Below are positions 61,793-64,000 of a stretch of 64,000 bases of DNA, in pieces. The notes under the pieces are model-generated. The model ran no database searches, was not told the origin of the DNA, and worked only from the letters and a program-made list of their open reading frames with translations. The DNA is from Crocinitomix sp044361315 (lineage in GTDB: Bacteria; Bacteroidota; Bacteroidia; Flavobacteriales_D; Crocinitomicaceae). Position 1 is the stretch's first letter; every line of letters begins with the position of its first letter. The stretch is taken from assembly GCA_044361315.1 (NCBI GenBank), contig JBIKJA010000012.1, positions 1 through 64,000 on the forward strand, read 5' to 3'. A program made the position numbers and the translations under genes.

Positions 61793-62353
61793 TTAAAATT
61801 TGATCTCTGGAGCAACCTCGAGTCGCTCTCTTTGTTCAACACCTAGGTCAAACATCGGTTCTCTACCATATTTTTTAAAACCAGCAATAACACTTGATGG
61901 AAATTGTTCAATTCCATCGTTGTACTCTTTTGTAGCTGAATTAAAATAACGTCTTACGGCAGATAATTTATTTTCAATATCTCCTATTTCTGTTTGTAAG
62001 TGCATAAAATTTGCACTTGCCTTTAAATCTGGATAAGCTTCAACTTGCAATCTAAAGCCAGACATCGCAGATGCCATCATGCCTTCTGCGGCAATTTTAT
62101 CTGGTATTGTTTGCGCCGACATCGATTGATTTCTAGCTTCGGTGATGCGGGTAAGTACCTCGCTTTCGTGGTTCATATATCCCTTAACTGCTCCCATTAA
62201 CTGAGGAATCAAATCATTTCGTTGTTTTAACTGAACATCAATGTCTGCAAACGCATTTTCTCTTCCATTTTTCAACGAAACCAAACGGTTATTTATTGAT
62301 ACAATCCAAATAATCATCAATAATACGCCTAAACCAATAAGTAAACCCACCAT
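61793..62353 (-). CDS. LemA-family protein
   Basis: A 186-residue protein with one N-terminal membrane helix (GLLIGLGVLLMIIWIVSI) and an outward helical domain (RLVSLKNGRENAFADIDVQL, QRNDLIPQLMGAVKGYMNHE, ADIDVQ and YNDGIEQFPSSVIAGF), all LemA hallmarks. The role is unknown; a partner or chaperone of the M48 protease is suspected. I start at ATG 62353, because the longer frame would add a second, uncharged helix not found in the family and overlaps the terminator. Confidence 0.9.
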   Translation of the reverse strand: MVGLLIGLGVLLMIIWIVSINNRLVSLKNGRENAFADIDVQLKQRNDLIPQLMGAVKGYMNHESEVLTRITEARNQSMSAQTIPDKIAAEGMMASAMSGFRLQVEAYPDLKASANFMHLQTEIGDIENKLSAVRRYFNSATKEYNDGIEQFPSSVIAGFKKYGREPMFDLGVEQRERLEVAPEIKF

Positions 62354-62374
62354 AATTTTATAAATTTTATTATA

Positions 62375-62382
62375 CAAAAGTA
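62375..62382 (-). promoter_or_regulatory. -7 element of lemA-htpX
   Basis: On the minus strand TACTTTTG (62375-62382) matches TAnnTTTG and is 21 bases before the ATG at 62353. Confidence 0.5.
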
Positions 62383-62423
62383 AAAATAGTATAATAAATA
62401 GAATAATCTTAAAAAAATTCAAA

Positions 62424-62456
62424 CAAAAAAAAACCACCCATTTTAAGGGTGGTTTT
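62424..62456 (-). terminator. Terminator after the transaldolase-like gene
   Basis: Stem AAACCACCC / GGGTGGTTT with 7-base loop, followed on the minus strand by about ten T. It is 20 bases after the stop of the aldolase gene. Confidence 0.8.
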
Positions 62457-62475
62457 TAAGTCAAACATTTATGGT

Positions 62476-63132
62476 TTATTGGTTTCCTTTTTTATAATCA
62501 GCCAAAAATTGGGCTAAACCTGAATCTGTTAAAGGGTGCTTTAACAATCCTGTAATCGCGCTTAAAGGCCCTGTCATTACATCAGCCCCAATTTCTGCAC
62601 AGCCAATAATGTGCATCGAATGTCTGACTGACGCAGCAAGAATTTGCGTTTCAAACATATAATTGTCGTAAATCAACCTAATTTGTGCAATTAAATCGAG
62701 TCCGTTCGAAGAAATATCATCCAAACGACCAACAAAAGGTGAAAGATAGGTTGCGCCTGCTTTCGCAGCCAAAATAGCTTGACCTGCCGAAAAAACAAGC
62801 GTACAATTCGTTTTAATTCCTTTATCTGAAAAATATTTAATCGCTTTAATTCCGTCTTTTGTCATCGGAATTTTCACCACAATATTTGGGTGTAACGAAG
62901 CCAAGTTCTCGCCTTCACGAATCATTCCTTCCAAGTCAGTAGCAATTACTTCGGCACTTACATCGCCGTCCACAATATTACAAATGTCCACATAATGTTT
63001 TAGAATTCTGTCAGTTCCAGTAATTCCTTCTTTCGCCATTAATGAGGGGTTGGTGGTCACACCGTCCAAAATCCCTAGGTCATTAGCTTCGCGAATTTCA
63101 TCCAAATTTGCCGTGTCAATAAAAAATTTCAT
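62476..63132 (-). CDS. Transaldolase / fructose-6-phosphate aldolase-like protein
   Basis: A 218-residue TIM-barrel aldolase of the short TalC/FSA type. The Schiff-base lysine is K87 in PNIVVKIPMTKDGIKAI; FFIDTANLDEIREAN, GVTTNPSLMAKEG, TLVFSAGQAILAAKAGA and SPFVGRLDD are typical. Most short Bacteroidota members act as transaldolases in the pentose phosphate pathway, but FSA activity cannot be excluded by sequence alone. I start at ATG 63132 (MKFFIDT), 22 bases after a minus-strand TATCTTTG box. Single-gene unit with its own terminator. Confidence 0.9.
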   Translation of the reverse strand: MKFFIDTANLDEIREANDLGILDGVTTNPSLMAKEGITGTDRILKHYVDICNIVDGDVSAEVIATDLEGMIREGENLASLHPNIVVKIPMTKDGIKAIKYFSDKGIKTNCTLVFSAGQAILAAKAGATYLSPFVGRLDDISSNGLDLIAQIRLIYDNYMFETQILAASVRHSMHIIGCAEIGADVMTGPLSAITGLLKHPLTDSGLAQFLADYKKGNQ

Positions 63133-63153
63133 TTTAAGCCGTTTTAGTTTTTG

Positions 63154-63161
63154 CAAAGATA
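63154..63161 (-). promoter_or_regulatory. -7 element of the transaldolase-like gene
   Basis: Minus-strand TATCTTTG at 63154-63161, 21 bases upstream of ATG 63132. Confidence 0.5.
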
Positions 63162-63254
63162 CACTTTGAAAAGCCTTTTCTTCGAAAAATTATTAACAGA
63201 ATATACACGGAATCAGCCTTAAAATCTTTTCAAGGATCTTCTTCTAAAAAATAT

Positions 63255-63425
63255 TGTTTTTAGGTGCTCGAGTTAGGTGTGGTGTTTTTTGGGCGCCCCC
63301 AGACATTCCGTCCCCAACGAGTTGGGAATCGGGATGGCTGGGTCAGGCTCGCCGGCCTCGCTTTATTGCCGAAATCGGACAATAAGAGCTCAAACAATGC
63401 CTCTGATCCTTGGCGCTCCTCCCTA
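63255..63425. repeat. Bipartite intergenic element, inverted copy next to the transposase
   Basis: The block contains TTTTTTGGGCGCCCCC (63284-63299) and, read on the minus strand, a head like GCCAAGGATCAGAGGCAT and a tail like GGCGAGCCTGACCC, joined by a short hairpin (CTTATTGTCC / GGCAATAAAG, imperfect). The order and core (GGAT..., AGCC) agree with the copies at 497-582, 18315-18395 and 41491-41560, in opposite orientation. The region is richer in G and C than its flanks and codes for nothing credible. Confidence 0.5.
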
Positions 63426-63503
63426 TTCGACTTCGCAAATCCCTGACCATTTAAATTTGCAGGATCAATATTTTGGATTTTCTTCCTTTAACCGTCACGA
63501 TCT

Positions 63504-64000
63504 TTATTGATTAATTTGAAATTTATCCTTGTTCCAATTTAAAGGATTGTTTGCAATATAGGTCTGTATCCGCTGAAATGACTCGTTATCGCGAATAATA
63601 TGGTCGTGAAAACGCGATTGCCAGGCAAAATCTGCATGAATTTTTCGGGCGTTTATTGTCACAATTCGTTTGAATTGGTTAATAATGGAACCAATCGAAT
63701 TGGGTTTCCATTTTTCGTTTTTTCCACCATTTTTTTTAATGGGTGGGGTTGGGGTAGAGACGCCCAAATTGGGCGTCTCTAAGGGCGGGGGGATGGATTC
63801 ATTTATAATTAATATTCCATGAAAATGGTTAGGCATTACCACAAAATTACCCAATTCCACAAATGGGAAATGGGCGGGTATTTCCATCCAAAATTTTTCG
63901 GCCAATTGTCCTGTTTCATTCAAATGCATTTCGTTGCCTATAATTTCACCAAATAAATGTGCCCTGTTATGGGTGCAAATGGTTATAAAATAGGCGCCTT
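63504..64000 (-). CDS. REP-associated tyrosine transposase (IS200-like Y1 family), partial at window edge
   Basis: At least 165 residues; the 5' end lies beyond base 64000. The frame reads GAYFITICTHNRAHLFGEII at the edge, then FVVMPNHFHGILI (HUH metal motif HFH) and FAWQSRFHDHIIRDNESF, with the family end IQTYIANNPLNWN. A Y near the C-terminus (QTYIAN) could be the catalytic tyrosine. An inserted stretch ETPNLGVSTPTPP comes from the palindrome at 63756-63780, absent from most relatives. An internal ATG at 63929 is not the true start. Confidence 0.85.
   Translation of the reverse strand, partial: GAYFITICTHNRAHLFGEIIGNEMHLNETGQLAEKFWMEIPAHFPFVELGNFVVMPNHFHGILIINESIPPPLETPNLGVSTPTPPIKKNGGKNEKWKPNSIGSIINQFKRIVTINARKIHADFAWQSRFHDHIIRDNESFQRIQTYIANNPLNWNKDKFQINQ
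63754..63781. repeat. Palindromic repeat inside the transposase gene
   Basis: AGAGACGCCCAA-A-TTGGGCGTCTCT (63756-63780) is a perfect inverted repeat with 12-bp arms, preceded by GT. It has the form of the GTAGAGACGC...GCGTCTCTAC hairpins that I remember as dispersed repeats in several bacterial genomes. It is translated in frame as part of the transposase. Confidence 0.8.

Noticed and set aside
63264..63510. Short plus-strand frames in the GC-richer block
   Set aside because: They cross the bipartite intergenic element and have no protein-like pattern.
1..64000. tRNA, rRNA, riboswitch or replication origin
   Set aside because: I looked through the gaps and saw no cloverleaf with CCA end, no rRNA core sequences, no clear TPP, cobalamin or SAM riboswitch core and no DnaA-box cluster; a covariance-model scan would be needed to be sure.
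63255..64000. Complete insertion sequence at the right end
   Set aside because: Only a partial transposase is visible, without terminal repeats or target duplication; REP-associated transposases are usually single-copy domesticated genes.

Overview
The window is an AT-rich bacterial chromosome segment, best explained as a member of Bacteroidota, order Flavobacteriales (a Fluviicola/Crocinitomicaceae-like genome is my guess). Reasons: Bacteroidota-type promoters (TAnnTTTG with TTG about 19 bases upstream), A-rich rather than Shine-Dalgarno leaders, PorP/SprF barrels, type IX secretion (T9SS) C-terminal sorting domains, an OstA-like protein, YwqK/MORN repeat proteins and a beta-oxidation operon of a type common in this group. 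No rRNA, tRNA, CRISPR array, integrase or prophage was recognised. One transposase gene runs off the right edge.

Layout. 1-650: tandem 98-base repeat carrying terminator hairpins, then non-coding or decayed sequence. 652-3726 (minus): an internally deleted M28 peptidase pseudogene, tilS and pabB. 3885-8112 (plus): MBL-fold/double-rhodanese sulfur enzyme, mgtE, a D-2-hydroxyacid dehydrogenase and a 56-residue lipoprotein. 8179-10785 (minus): clpB. 10966-18131 (plus, except a GreA-like gene on minus): hpt, adk, obg, a YwqK lipoprotein, bioB-bioF-bioD and folE. 18485-29560 is one long minus-strand block: MORN protein, SpoIIE phosphatase, lpxD-like acyltransferase, small membrane protein, OstA-like protein, purA, STAS protein, Fur regulator, RelA/SpoT and a large YwqK protein. 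29673-34823 holds a two-gene membrane pair, two FKBP isomerases, a collapsed pair of divergent genes (OmpA end and T9SS end, both without 5' parts) and a PLP enzyme. 35059-41437 is a MarR-led fatty acid beta-oxidation operon. 41680-44860 holds a truncated sigma factor, an amidohydrolase lipoprotein and a T9SS-secreted hydrolase. 45008-48140 (minus) is an ECF sigma factor, an anti-sigma/PorP-barrel fusion and a stand-alone PorP/SprF protein. 48328-53771: fadD, nadC, an NtrC-type regulator without a DNA-binding domain and a RimB-RimK fusion. 53776-59562: LRR relic, small unknown gene, WD40-caspase protein, M42 aminopeptidase and an OmpA relic. 59657-63132: GH3 glycosidase, M48 protease, LemA and a transaldolase-like enzyme. 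63255-64000: a repeated intergenic element and a REP-associated transposase carrying a palindrome inside its coding sequence.

The best candidate for a little-described system is 45008-48140. An ECF sigma factor is translationally coupled to a protein with a cytoplasmic anti-sigma-like head, one inner-membrane helix, a Q/N/S-rich periplasmic linker and a PorP/SprF-type outer-membrane barrel, and a second PorP/SprF gene follows. It looks like a single-protein sensor reaching from the outer membrane to transcription. Other themes are a bipartite non-coding element present about four times, an unusually large number of gene relics, and several multi-domain fusions.
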